A stretch of DNA of 64,000 nt from Streptomyces asoensis (GTDB lineage Bacteria; Actinomycetota; Actinomycetes; Streptomycetales; Streptomycetaceae), in contig NZ_CP049838.1 in the NCBI RefSeq assembly GCF_013085465.1, positions 124,001 to 188,000 of the forward strand, written 5' to 3'. Positions 1-8,938 of the stretch are shown one piece after another. The position numbers were made by a program, and so were the translations under genes. Position 1 is the first letter of the stretch; each line of letters starts with the position of its first letter. The notes under the pieces are model-generated. The model made no database searches, had not been told where the DNA came from, and saw only the letters and a program-made list of their open reading frames with translations.

Positions 1-397
1 GGCCGGGCCGGCTCAGGTCGAAGCCGTGCAGCCGGTCCTGCTCCAGCAGTTCGTCCCAGTCGACGGTGCCCGCGCGGTGCCGTACGACCTCGGCGCGTGC
101 GTGCAGGTGGAAGACGACGCGTGGCTTCGGGGCGTATTCGAAGGCGGCACGGAGAATCGTTTCTCTGTCCATGACGGACTGCCAGGCGGCGGTGAACCGC
201 TCGGTGTCCAGCGGCCCGTACCAGCGCCACCAGGCCTGCTCCACGTGGCGTCCGGTGGACCGGTTCACGACGGAGTCCAGCAGCGCGTCGCACTGGTGCC
301 GGGCCGCCGGCGCGGGCGGCCGTGCCGTGCGGGCGAGCGCTGTGGGGCGGCGGTCGGTACGGATCCATGCACGGCGCCGGCGGCTCGACCTCGCCAT
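1..397 (-). CDS. Condensation-domain protein, N-terminal part (cut by window edge)
   Basis: An open frame of 132 codons starts at ATG 397, behind a strong GAGGAGG site, and runs off the left edge without a stop. The translation contains WWRWYGPLDTERFTAAWQSV followed by MDRETILRAAFE. This matches the start of NRPS-type condensation enzymes, where the pattern is LD-x-x-x-L-x-x-AW-x-x-L-x-x-R-H-x-x-LR. The catalytic HHxxxDG motif would lie beyond the edge. No carrier or adenylation domain precedes it, so it may be a free-standing condensation enzyme that joins a peptidyl or acyl unit to another scaffold; this is inference. It is the only possible scaffold-building enzyme of the adjacent cluster that is visible here. 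Confidence 0.72.
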   Translation of the reverse strand, partial: MARSSRRRRAWIRTDRRPTALARTARPPAPAARHQCDALLDSVVNRSTGRHVEQAWWRWYGPLDTERFTAAWQSVMDRETILRAAFEYAPKPRVVFHLHARAEVVRHRAGTVDWDELLEQDRLHGFDLSRPG

Positions 398-659
398 GTC
401 TCGTCCTCCTCGCAGTCACTGCCGCACCCGGGCCAGGACCGCAGGTCACAGGGTTCCCGGAAAGCGGCATACCCGGGTGTGGCACTCCCGGGCGCATCAT
501 GCAGGACTCCCCCGTCAGCGCCCTGACGGCACGGCGACACGGCTCGAGGACCACTCGTGAACGCCTTGCGGACGGCTGGAGCCGGACGGCGAGGGCGTCC
601 CGGCGGGCCCTGCCGCGCCCGCGCCGCCCGGGGCGGCGGCCTCCCCGCCGCCCCGCCGC

Positions 660-735
660 GCCCGCCGCGCCCGCCGGGCTGGTGGGCTGGTGGGCTGGTG
701 GGCTGGTGGGCTGGTGGGCTGGTGGGCTGGTGTAC
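660..735. repeat. Short tandem repeat, unit GGCTGGTG
   Basis: Eight-base units GGCTGGTG are repeated about six times without interruption near 679-730. The array lies between the condensation gene and the first SARP gene. It makes several frames open (Gly-Leu-Val-Gly-Trp-Trp repeats), but no ribosome binding site or codon bias supports a protein. Confidence 0.8.
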
Positions 736-879
736 CCGGGTTGGTGTGTCGCGCAGGTGCCGGGCGCCGGTTCCAGGCCGCCGCTGCGGGCCGGGCGCGG
801 GTGAGGCGCTGTGCCCGCGCCCGGAGCGGCGGGCGCGTGGCCGGCCGGCGGCGAACCGGCCGGCCCGAGCAGCCCATCT

Positions 880-1340
880 GCTCCTGGCCCCGGGGCCAGG
901 AGCCGGGGCCGGGGCGAGGGCCCGGAGGCCGGGAGCCAGGGGCCAGGGGGCCGGAGGGGGCAGGGGCCGGAGGGGGCGGAGGCCGGGAGCCAGGGGCCGG
1001 AGGGGGCGGAGGCCGGGAGCCAGGGGCCAGGGCCCGGAGGGGGCGGAGGCCGGAGGGGGCGGAGGCCGGGAGCCGGGGGCCAGGGGCCGGAGGGGCCAGG
1101 GGCCGGAGGGGCCAGGGGCCGGAGGGGCCAGGGGCCGGAGGGGGCGGAGGCCGGAGGGGGCGGAGGCCGGGAGCCGGGGGCCAGGGACCGGAGGGGCCAG
1201 GGGCCGGAGGGGCCAGGGGCCGGAGGGGCCAGGGGCCGGAGGGGCCAGGGGCCGGAGGGGGCGGAGGCCGGGAGCCAGGGGCCAGGGCCCGGAGGGGGCG
1301 GAGGCCGGAGGGGGCGGAGGCCGGGAGCCGGGGGCGGGTC
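880..1340. repeat. Long GC-rich minisatellite
   Basis: About 450 bases are built from interchangeable short units such as GGAGGGGCCAGGGGCC, GGAGGGGGCGGAGGCC and GGGAGCCAGGGGCCA. All are variants of a purine-rich G-run motif. The plus strand is strongly G-rich and could form G-quadruplexes. The long ORFs that cross it on both strands are Gly/Arg/Pro repeats and are artefacts. It sits just downstream of the SARP gene, so it may affect transcription end or simply be expanded slippage DNA. Confidence 0.85.
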
Positions 1341-1389
1341 TTGTGCCGGAGCGTCACGCGTCCGCCGGGCCGGTGCAGGTGGCGGAGGG

Positions 1390-2415
1390 TCAGGTCAGGC
1401 CGGACGCCTCGCGCAGCATGAGGCGGTCGAGGCGGCCGAGCAGGTCCTGCTGCTCCTGGGCGAGCCGCTCGACGCGCCGGCGCAGCCAGGCGATCTCCTC
1501 CCGCAGCAGCGTCACGTCACTGTCGTCGCCCGGGGCGCGGCCCGGCACGCCGCCGGCAGGGCCGGTTGCCGGCTCCGGCCGCACCGGCAGGCCGAGGCTG
1601 CCGCCGGGGCCGGGGTGGGGGCCGGGGCCGTCAAGGTCGAGGCTGCCGTCGGGGTCGTGGTGGTGCAGGATGGCCTGCATCCGGTGGCGCAGCGTGGGTC
1701 CCGGCTGGATGCCCAGGTCGTGGACGAGCGTGCGGCGCGCCCGTTCGTAGGTGAGCAGGGCCTCCGCCTGCCGGCCGCACCGTTGCAGCGCGGTCATCAG
1801 CAGCTCGTAGAACCGTTCGCGCAGCGGGTGGGCGATCGTCAGTTCCTCCAGCTCGCCGGTGATCTCGCGTCCGTGCCCCGCGCGCAGGCACGCGTCGTAC
1901 AGGGCTTCCAGGGCGACGAGTCTGCTCTCCTCCAGCAGGGCGGCTTCCGCCGAGCAGATGGCGCCGCGGCCGCTGCCCTGAAGGGCCGCGCCCCGCCACA
2001 GGGCGAGGGCCTCGCGCAGCAGGCGGGCCGAGCGGGCGGGGTCGGCGGCGAGCAGCGCCCGGCCCTCGGCGGCCAGGCGGGTGAAGCGGCGTGCGTCGGT
2101 GTCGGTGCCGCCCAGCCGCAGGACGTATCCGGTGGGGCGGGTCACCAGCCCCTCGTGGCGCCGTGTGCCCGGGCCGGGCGCGGGGACCGGCAGCAGCCGG
2201 CGCAGCCGGGCCACATGGGCGTGCAGGGCGTTGGCCGCGTTCGCCGGCGGGTGCTCGCCCCACAGCTCGTCGACGAGGCGCTCGCAGGGCACGACCTGGC
2301 CGGCCTTCGCCACCAGGGCGCCGAGCAGGGCGCGTTGCTTGGCGCCCACGGGCACGATCCGCTGGCCGGTGCGGGCGTCGCAGACCTGCACGGAACCCAG
2401 AATCCCAAACTCCAT
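1390..2415 (-). CDS. SARP-family pathway activator with C-terminal coiled coil
   Basis: A 341-residue protein starting at ATG 2415, with GAGGA just upstream. Longer upstream starts lack the SARP beginning and are rejected. It begins MEFGILGSVQV and has the OmpR-like winged helix (VPVGAKQRALLGALVAKAG, then LVDELWGEHPPANA, then LHAHVARLRRLL), followed by the bacterial transcriptional activation domain (FTRLAAEGRALLA, RERFYELLMTALQRCGRQAEAL). These are the marks of Streptomyces antibiotic regulatory proteins, which bind heptamer repeats and recruit RNA polymerase to biosynthetic promoters. Unusually, a Pro/Gly linker is followed by about 38 residues (LLREEIAWLRRRVERLAQEQ onward) with leucine heptads. 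This predicts a coiled coil, perhaps for oligomerisation. Confidence 0.9.
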   Translation of the reverse strand: MEFGILGSVQVCDARTGQRIVPVGAKQRALLGALVAKAGQVVPCERLVDELWGEHPPANAANALHAHVARLRRLLPVPAPGPGTRRHEGLVTRPTGYVLRLGGTDTDARRFTRLAAEGRALLAADPARSARLLREALALWRGAALQGSGRGAICSAEAALLEESRLVALEALYDACLRAGHGREITGELEELTIAHPLRERFYELLMTALQRCGRQAEALLTYERARRTLVHDLGIQPGPTLRHRMQAILHHHDPDGSLDLDGPGPHPGPGGSLGLPVRPEPATGPAGGVPGRAPGDDSDVTLLREEIAWLRRRVERLAQEQQDLLGRLDRLMLREASGLT

Positions 2416-2606
2416 GCCGTCCTCGCACCGCAACGTCCGACGAGATTCCCGGCAGGGTAGTCGGCGCGCCGGGCGAATACAGGAGCGGGCGGCGGGCCGC
2501 GGGCCCGCGTGGACCGATTCTCCAGCAGATCTCGACTCCGGCTGCCCGGCGGCCGGTTGGGGCGGACCCGCCTGCCGGACCGGGCGAGGCCTCATTCCCG
2601 TAACCC

Positions 2607-3620
2607 GTGGCGCGTGGCAAGCACTACGGCAACGAGACGATCCGTATCAGCCCCGACGGCGAGGTGAGCATCAGACTGCCCGCGCCGCTGGCGTATCTGG
2701 CGAACGCTCCGCACGGCCGTTACGTCCTGGCGTGCCGGGTCGTGTTCGCGCACCGGGGCGTGGAGTGGGCGGACCGCGTCGCGGCCGGCCGGGCGGTCGC
2801 CTACCGCATTCACTTGGATACGGGCCGGGAGCGCTGGTATCTGACCGCGTCCTGGCAGATCCCGCCCACCCCGGCCATCCCGATCGAGGCCGCCCTCGCC
2901 CATGGCGTGATCGGTGTCGACATGAACGCCGATCACCTGGCCGCCTGGCGCCTGGACGTGCACGGCAACCCGACCGGCAGCCCGCGCCGCTTCTTCTACG
3001 ACCTGACCGGCACCGCCCACCACCGTGACGCCCAGATCCGCCACGCCCTGACCCGCCTGCTGCACTGGAGCAGAGTCTGTGGTGTGAAGGCGGTCGCGGT
3101 GGAGGACCTGGACTTCACCACCGAGAAGACCCGGGAGAAACACGGCCGCAGGAAACGCTTCCGCCGGCTGATCTCCGGTATGCCCACCGCCAAGCTTCGT
3201 GCCCGGCTGGCCTCGATGGCGGATCAGACGGGGATCGCGGTCATCGCCGTGGACCCGGCCTACACCAGCCGGTGGGGCGCCCAGCACTGGCAGAAACCCC
3301 TCACCAGCACCACCCGCACAACCACCCGCCACGATGCTGCCGCCGTGGCGATCGGAAGGCGCGCCCAGGGACACCCGATCCGGCGACGGACGACACCGCC
3401 CCCACAGCACCGGAGTGATGCGGTGGGGCATCGGACCGTCCGGGCCGGACCAGGATTCCTTGGGCGTGAGGGAACCCGCCCCCGCATCCCCGGACCACGG
3501 ACACGATCCGTCGGCGCCGGACGCGGAACGAACGCGGGCAACCAGAACGCCCAACACCGTCCGGGGCGTTCGGCTGAACATGAATCCTGGAAACAGGACT
3601 CACTCCCGCTCAGTCCCTAG
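2607..3620 (+). pseudogene. TnpB-like RuvC protein, 5'-truncated, no zinc ribbon
   Basis: The frame opens directly after a stop at 2601-2603 with GTG 2607 and has no clear ribosome binding site. Its 337 residues correspond to the C-terminal two thirds of IS200/IS605-type TnpB-related proteins common in Streptomyces. RuvC motifs are present: GVIGVDMNADHLAAW (Asp), VAVEDLDF (Glu) and RHDAAAVAIGRR (Asp). The segment after VDPAYTSRWGAQHW, where TnpB normally has a four-Cys zinc ribbon, contains no cysteine. The N-terminal wedge region is missing, and no TnpA or clear element ends are seen. It is most likely a truncated remnant, although the catalytic triad is intact. The C-terminal tail is low-complexity and basic. 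Confidence 0.75.
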
Positions 3621-3938
3621 GAACGGTTGCCGGTCCTGCCGCGGCGGGCGGCCGGATTCCCGCGGGCCTCGCGCTCTTGCGGAGGCCTTTCCCGGGACGG
3701 CACCGGGGCGCCGTCCGCTGCGCTGCGGACCGGACCGGGCTGGACCGGTTCCACGCGGGCGGCCGCGCGAACGCCCGGCGCTCCGGGCCCGGCAGGCCGG
3801 CAGCCGCACAGCGCGGTGCGCGGGAGGCGTGAGCGGAAAGGCGGCGGGCTGCGCGCGGCGCCGGGGTGTCGCGGGGCGCTCCGGGGTGTCGCGGGGGTAC
3901 GGCCGGGCCGGGGTGTCCCGGTCCGGCCGTAGCGCGGG
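3621..3938. other. GC-rich intergenic, nothing identified
   Basis: Between the TnpB remnant and the second SARP there is no gene with a ribosome binding site. The sequence has short repeats of GGGGTGTCGCGGGG type near 3863-3912 but no convincing coding frame or terminator. Confidence 0.5.
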
Positions 3939-4787
3939 TCAGTGGGGGCGGGCGACCAGCCGGCGGTCCGCGGCCTCCGCCGCCGCCCCCGTCGGTGCGG
4001 GGGTCTCGGCGCGTGCCATGAGGATCGAACGCTGAAGCCGGCTCAGTGCCGCCGACGGCTCCAGACCCAGTTCGGACACCAGCGTCGCCCGCAGCCGCTG
4101 ATAGACGTCCAGTGCCTCGCTGCGCCGCCCCGAGCGGTGCAGCGCCAGCATGAACTGGCCGTGCACGCTCTCATGCATCCGGTACTGATTGACCATCACC
4201 GTCAGTTCCGGCAGCAGTTCACGATGGCGGCCCAGCCGCAGATCCGCCTCGATCCGCTGGTCCAGCGCGCACAGCCGCGCCTCCTCCAGCCGCCGCCCCT
4301 CCATCTCGGTGCGCGCGCCCGCCTGCACATCCGCCAGCGCGGGCCCCCGGAACAGCGACAGCGCCTCGGCCAGCAACCGCGCCCCGGCCCGGTAGTCCTC
4401 ACCGTCCATCGCCCGGTACCCCGCACCCGCACGCCGTTCGAACTCCCGGAAGTCCACCCTGCCCGACCGGGTCACCAGCCGGTACCCGCCGGGAACCGTC
4501 ACCAGCACGTCCTTGGCCGAACACCGTTCGTCCCCGCCGCGTGCCAGCGCCACCCCGATCAGCTCCCGCAGTTGCAGCACATACGTCTGCAACGTCGTGC
4601 GCGCACTGCGCGGCGGGAGCACCCCCCACAACTCCTCCACCAGGGCCGACACCGGAACCACCTGATCGGCGTTCAGGGCCAGCAGCGCCAGAACCTGTCT
4701 CGGTTTGGGTGCCGTCGGCACGACCGACACCCCGTTCTCCTGTACCGACAATGCACCCAGTACTTCGATGTCCACGGTCTCCCCCAT
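3939..4787 (-). CDS. SARP-family pathway activator
   Basis: A 282-residue protein from ATG 4787. GTG 4775, directly after GGGGGAGACC, would give MDIEVLGALSV and is a credible alternative start. The winged-helix DNA-binding domain occupies about residues 1-100 (VVPTAPKPRQVLALLALNAD, LVEELWGVLPPRSA, TLQTYVLQLREL). The BTAD helices follow (FREFERRAGAGYRAM, HGQFMLALHRSGRRSEALDV, LVSELGLEPSAAL). It is a small SARP of the ActII-ORF4/RedD size class. About 100 bases upstream lies an ARE-like site, suggesting direct control by a gamma-butyrolactone receptor. Its targets are probably the adjoining oxygenase genes. Confidence 0.92.
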   Translation of the reverse strand: MGETVDIEVLGALSVQENGVSVVPTAPKPRQVLALLALNADQVVPVSALVEELWGVLPPRSARTTLQTYVLQLRELIGVALARGGDERCSAKDVLVTVPGGYRLVTRSGRVDFREFERRAGAGYRAMDGEDYRAGARLLAEALSLFRGPALADVQAGARTEMEGRRLEEARLCALDQRIEADLRLGRHRELLPELTVMVNQYRMHESVHGQFMLALHRSGRRSEALDVYQRLRATLVSELGLEPSAALSRLQRSILMARAETPAPTGAAAEAADRRLVARPH

Positions 4788-4878
4788 GAGTCCAGGCCCG
4801 ACACCTCCATCTCCGGCCGGCTCACAACCCGCCACCCGAAGACCCGGTGCTCTGCATGCCACTCGAACCCCCAGATAA

Positions 4879-4901
4879 AAAAACAGCACAGTCGGTTTGT
4901 C
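4879..4901 (-). promoter_or_regulatory. Candidate ARE operator (gamma-butyrolactone receptor site)
   Basis: The sequence AAAAACAGCACAGTCGGTTT followed by GTC has half sites resembling the autoregulatory-element consensus (AWAC and GGTTTG). The spacing of 9 is wider than the usual 5. It is in an unusually AT-rich patch 92-114 bases upstream of the SARP start. ArpA/ScbR receptors repress SARP genes from this kind of position. Confidence 0.45.
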
Positions 4902-5695
4902 AATGCGATACGACTGTCGCCCCCCTGTGGCGACGCTATCCAGCCAGCCGCATATCAAACTGACGTTCACCTCACCTTGCCCCCGCCAGGAGAAACCGCA
5001 GGGTGAGGCTCTAGTTCCGCTTGTGCGGTGCACCCAGCAGCGAAAACAAGGAGCCACCGGAAGTCCAAAACGGTGCGGCTGGAAACATGCGCCTTCTTTT
5101 CCCGCCGCAGGCCCGCCGCAGACCGTGCCGTCCGCGCCGGCACGTCCGGATCCGGCCAGGACGCGGCCCCGCCGGCCCGGGGCAATATACGTGGCCGTCC
5201 GCGGCGCGAGAGCGCCGGGAGGTGTCCGCGCGCCCGCTCCCGCCGGCCTCGTGCGGCCGCCCCTGCTGCGCCTGTTGCACCTGGTGGGCCTGCTGCGCCC
5301 GCCCCCGCCCCGCCCCCGCCCCGCCCGCCGCCGCCCGGGCGGGGCGGGGTGTCCCGGCGCAAGCCCCGTCCCTCCCGCGCCGGGAAGGGGGCACGGGCGG
5401 CGCGGGGCGCAACTGCGGCCCCTCCAGGCGGACCTGAGCCCTTTTCGAGCCCCGGGGCGGATCATGGGGCAGGGTGTGGCGGGACCGCGGACGCCGAAGG
5501 CCTCCTCCCCCACCCCGGCTCACCCCGGCCCGGCCCCCGCGGCACCGGGCCGGGCGCCCGTATCCGCCGCACCGGGACCGCCCGCGGCCCGCCCCGCCTC
5601 CCGTGAGGTCACCGGCCCCTCTGCGACCGTCCGAAGACGACACCGACCAACCGACGTGACAACGCCGTGCCGCAGCGCACGAGGAGAGGACTCAC
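4902..5695. other. Long SARP/oxygenase intergenic region
   Basis: This divergent intergenic region of about 0.8 kb is GC-rich from 5100 onward. The ORFs in it are Pro/Arg/Ala biased on both strands and lack ribosome binding sites. It probably holds the oxygenase promoter and SARP binding repeats, but no clear heptamer repeat set was recognised by eye. Confidence 0.4.
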
Positions 5696-7174
5696 ATGGA
5701 CACCACGCTTGACGCGGACGTCATCGTCGTCGGAGGCGGTCCCACCGGCCTGATGCTGGCCGGGGAACTGCGCCTGGGCGGGGCGGGCGTCATCGTCGCC
5801 GAGGCCCTGGAGCAGCCCACCGGCCAGTCGCGGGCCCTGGGCTTCACCACCCGGGCGCTGGAGTCGTTCGACCAGCGCGGTCTCGTGCCGCGCTTCGGCG
5901 GCCTGGAGACCAGCCCGATGGGGCACTTCGGCGGGATCCCCTTCGACTACACCGTCCTCGAGGACGCCGACTTCGGGGCCCGCGGCATCCCGCAGTCCCA
6001 GACCGAGGCGGTGTTGCAGGAGTGGGCCCGCGAGCTGGGCGCCGACATCCGCCGCGGCCTGGAGTTCCTCGCCCTGGAACAGGACGCGGACGGCGTCACC
6101 GTCACCGTGGCCACCCCCTCCGGCGAGCAGCGCCGGCTGCGCGGGGCGTTCCTGGTGGGCGCCGACGGCGCACGCAGCACGGTGCGCAGGGCCGCGGGGA
6201 TCGACTTCCCCGGCGCCGCGGGCAGCCAGCTCATGCACCTCGCCGACGTGGCCGGCTCCGGGGTGCGTCCGCGTCCCTTCGGCGAGCGGCTGCCGGGCGG
6301 CCTGGTGCAGGTCTTCCCGATGGCCGAGGGGGTGGCCCGCATCATCCTGTCCGAGTACGGCGCGTCGCCGGACGCCCACGGCGGGGCCCCCGGATTCGCC
6401 GAGGTCGCCGCGGCGTGGCAGCGGGTGACCGGCGAGGACATCTCAGCCGGCGAAGCCCTGTGGGTCAGCTCCTTCACCGACGCCACCCGCCAGGCCGCCC
6501 ACTACCGGCAGGGCCGGGTCCTGCTCGCCGGGGACGCCGCGCACATCCACCTGCCGGTGGGCGGCCAGGGCATGAGCACCGGCGTGCAGGACGCGGTCAA
6601 CCTGGGCTGGAAACTCGCCGCCACCGTCCGCGGCACCGCGCCCGGGGACCTGCTGGACACCTACCACGGCGAACGCCACCCGGTCGGCGCCCGCCTGCTG
6701 GCCAACACCCGCGCCCAGGGAATGGCCATCTTCGGCGGCGAGGAGTCCCAGGCACTGCGCGACCTGTATGCCGAACTCCTCACCCTCGACGAGGTCCAGC
6801 GGCATCTGGCGGGCGCGGTCAGCCACATCGACATCCGCTACGACCTCGGCGAGGACGCCCACCCGCTCGCCGGCCGCCGGCTGCCGCCGCGCACACTGAC
6901 CACCGGGGGCGGCCCGGTGCGCACCCCCGAACTGCTGCACCCGGCACTCGGAGTCCTGCTCGACCTGGACGGCACGCCCGCCCTGCGGACGGCCGCGGCC
7001 GGCTGGAAGGACCGGGTCACCTCCGTCACCGCCACCCCCGAATCCCCCGAGACCTTCGGCAAGGCCGCGGCACTGCTGGTACGCCCCGACGGCTACATCG
7101 CCTGGGCCGGCGACGACCCGGACACCCTCACCGCCGCCCTGCACCGCTGGTTCGGCTCCCCCGACCGCCCCTAG
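5696..7174 (+). CDS. FAD-dependent aromatic polyketide monooxygenase
   Basis: A 492-residue protein, ATG 5696 behind GAGGAGAGGA. It has all three flavin hydroxylase fingerprints: GxGxxG as VIVVGGGPTGLMLAGEL near residues 10-25, the DG motif in GADGARSTVRRAAGI near 160, and the GD motif in LLAGDAAHIHLPVGGQGMST near 277. Length and the C-terminal thioredoxin-like region (LLVRPDGYIAWAG) fit the PgaE/OxyS/RdmE group. These enzymes hydroxylate angucycline, tetracycline or anthracycline rings using NAD(P)H and O2. The enzyme is cytoplasmic. It is followed directly by a strong terminator, so it is probably monocistronic. The exact substrate cannot be told from sequence. Confidence 0.92.
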   Translation: MDTTLDADVIVVGGGPTGLMLAGELRLGGAGVIVAEALEQPTGQSRALGFTTRALESFDQRGLVPRFGGLETSPMGHFGGIPFDYTVLEDADFGARGIPQSQTEAVLQEWARELGADIRRGLEFLALEQDADGVTVTVATPSGEQRRLRGAFLVGADGARSTVRRAAGIDFPGAAGSQLMHLADVAGSGVRPRPFGERLPGGLVQVFPMAEGVARIILSEYGASPDAHGGAPGFAEVAAAWQRVTGEDISAGEALWVSSFTDATRQAAHYRQGRVLLAGDAAHIHLPVGGQGMSTGVQDAVNLGWKLAATVRGTAPGDLLDTYHGERHPVGARLLANTRAQGMAIFGGEESQALRDLYAELLTLDEVQRHLAGAVSHIDIRYDLGEDAHPLAGRRLPPRTLTTGGGPVRTPELLHPALGVLLDLDGTPALRTAAAGWKDRVTSVTATPESPETFGKAAALLVRPDGYIAWAGDDPDTLTAALHRWFGSPDRP

Positions 7175-7184
7175 GCACCCAGCA

Positions 7185-7214
7185 CGGTTGAGTCCTGCCG
7201 CCAGGACTCAACCG
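7185..7214 (+). terminator. Strong hairpin terminator after the oxygenase gene
   Basis: A perfect 13-base inverted repeat, CGGTTGAGTCCTG at 7185-7197 and its complement at 7202-7214, with a 4-base loop, starts 11 bases after the stop codon. There is no T-run, as is common in Streptomyces terminators. Confidence 0.88.
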
Positions 7215-7951
7215 CTCAGCCCGACAGCCCGAACGCCCCGAACGCCCCGAACGCCCCGAACGGCAGCGGGCGTTCTGGCGGCACGCGCCCGCTCCGCGGC
7301 CCGGCGGCCCGCAGCGTGCGCGGGGTCCGCACAGGCGGGGCCGGGGCCCCCGCACACCCGGGGGCGCCCGGCCCGGCCCGAAACGCTCCGATGCCCCTGC
7401 ACATCGCTCCGGCAGGCAAGGGGCGGTGCCGTCCGCCGCCGACACCGGGCGCCCCCGGGCGCGCCGCCCGATCACCGCAGCACCAGCGTTTCGTGGCAGG
7501 CCGCGGCCGGATACGCGCCCCGCACGGCCGGTACGTGCCTGCCTGCCTGCCGGGCGCGGTTCTCCCACCGGGGGCCAGGAGCGGGCGCACCGGGCAAAGA
7601 CGGACCGGGCCGTCGCCCGCCGCATCACGCGACGGGCGAACTCCCCTGCCCGTCCCGGAGGAACAGCACCCGGCCCCCGCCCGCCCGGCGTGCACTCACC
7701 ACCTGCACGCCGCCACCCGCCCGCCCCCGGGCCGGACCCCGCCCCGCCCCCGGCCCCGCACGAACCGGGCCCCCACGTGCCGGGCCCCCACGTGCCGGGA
7801 ACGGCCTGCGGGCCCCACCCGGGGCGCGGGCGGCAGGCGGCGGGTGCGACGGGCGCGGGGAGCTCCGGCCCGGGGGCGGCGGGCCGGGGGCGGCGGGGGG
7901 CCGGGGGCAGCGGTTCGGGGCCCGGGCAGGGGTTCGGGGCCCGGGCGGGGG
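7215..7951. other. GC-rich intergenic with short tandem repeat
   Basis: The stretch begins with a tandem repeat of CGAACGCCC (four units, about 7228-7262). Later it is dominated by GGGGCGGC and CCCGGGC runs. Long frames on both strands have no ribosome binding site and no recognisable domain, so no gene is called. Confidence 0.5.
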
Positions 7952-8417
7952 TCAGGGCCACTGACCGGCCGCTCCCGCGCCGGGTACCGGCTTGCCGATG
8001 AGGGCGAACGCCCCCCAGAAACCGGCCTGTCCGATGACGAGGGCCAGCGTGGCGATCGCCTTGTCGCCGTAGTGCCGGGCGACTTCCGTGTACAGCTCGT
8101 CGGAGACCCGCTCGCCCCAGGTGCTCGGCTGGAGCACCGCCTCCGCCAGCTCCAGTGCAACCCGCTCGGCATCGGTGAAGTACGGCGCGTCCCACCAGGT
8201 GGCCACGGCCGCGATCCGCTCCGGCAACTCCCCCGCGCAGGGCGGCCGCGTCGCGCAGCGCCGCGTAGGTGCTGCCCAGGAGCCGGCCGGTGCGCAGGCG
8301 GATCAGGCCGATCGTGGCCTGCGGCACCGAACCGTTCGCACCGGCCCGGCACAACGCGCCCGCCACCTCTGCCAGTTCGGGGACGAGGGTAACGGGGTCG
8401 GGCATGCGTGATCCCAC
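7952..8417 (-). pseudogene. Carboxymuconolactone decarboxylase-like protein, single-base frameshift
   Basis: GTG 8417 lies behind GAGGAGGAACCC. The first frame gives an AhpD/CMD-type N-terminus (MPDPVTLVPELAEVAGALC, IRLRTGRLLGSTYAALRDAA). A run of five C at 8230-8234 then shifts the frame. Removing one base restores ELPERIAAVATWWDAPYFTD and ERVALELAEAVLQPSTWGER through to the stop at 7952. The CxxC pair that makes AhpD proteins redox-active is absent (GSTYAAL occupies that place), so the intact form would not be a peroxidase. The break may be real or a homopolymer error. In polyketide clusters such small proteins are sometimes assigned auxiliary roles; the role here is unknown. Confidence 0.75.
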
Positions 8418-8938
8418 GGGTTCCTCCTCGGCACGGAGCGTGATCCGCTCTTCGGTGTGTCCTCATGCGTCCTCACCTCCCTGACGGATCACGGCCCCCG
8501 TGGTGACCGCCCGGGGCGAAATGCCTCATCCCCGGGCCCGCGCCCGAAGTGCCCGCCCGGGGACGAGGAGTCCGGGCCCGGCCGGTGTTTGACGCGATCT
8601 TCCCTTTCCTTTCTCCCGCCCCCGGGGGCGGGCGCACCGCCCCGCTCAAGAACGGCTCCGGGATCGCTCGAGATTGCGGCACCCGGCGGGACCCCTCATC
8701 CGGCGGCCGGCCACGGGCGGGCCTCGGGCCATGGAGAACACGGCCGCCGAGACCCGCAGCTCCCGGACCCTCACGGCCTGGCAGATGATCACTTGAAAAT
8801 CCGGGAATACATCACTCCATTTATCGTGCGGGCGGAGCCGCGCCTTCCCGGTGGAAAGTAAACCGGCTGGTATGTATCTTCGTTTTTCCGAGGGGGCTGC
8901 CCCTCGGAATTCAAGGCCGAGGCGGCTCAGGGGGAGCT
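8418..8938. other. Divergent promoter region of CMD-like and afsA-like genes
   Basis: No gene is seen in these 520 bases. The part 8780-8880 is AT-richer than its surroundings and carries the ARE site. The 5' UTR hairpin at 8888-8907 lacks a following T-run and is probably not a terminator. Confidence 0.5.
8857..8878 (+). promoter_or_regulatory. ARE operator upstream of afsA-like gene
   Basis: AGTAAACCGGCTGGTATGTA matches the ARE consensus (AWAC-S-N-R-C-N-GGTTTG) at nearly every position. It lies 61-82 bases before the afsA-type start codon. This is the expected binding site for the butyrolactone receptor encoded at 11719. A 5' UTR hairpin (CCGAGGGG/CCCCTCGG, 8888-8907) follows. Confidence 0.7.

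Noticed and set aside
515..2460. Several ORFs of 240-550 codons across the G-rich repeats on both strands
   Set aside because: They are open only because the repeat lacks stop codons. Products are Gly/Arg or Pro/Ala repeats without starts, ribosome binding sites or domains, and one overlaps the SARP gene antisense.
7215..7950. Hidden gene in the GC-rich gap after the first oxygenase
   Set aside because: Both-strand frames are Pro/Arg/Gly-biased; no ribosome binding site or motif.
8225..8240. Programmed frameshift in the CMD-like gene
   Set aside because: A run of five C without a slippery heptamer, stop-codon context or downstream structure. Mutation or sequencing error is simpler.
8888..8907. 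Hairpin in the afsA leader considered as terminator
   Set aside because: The T-run precedes rather than follows the stem and it lies between the ARE and the start codon, so it is at most a 5' UTR structure.
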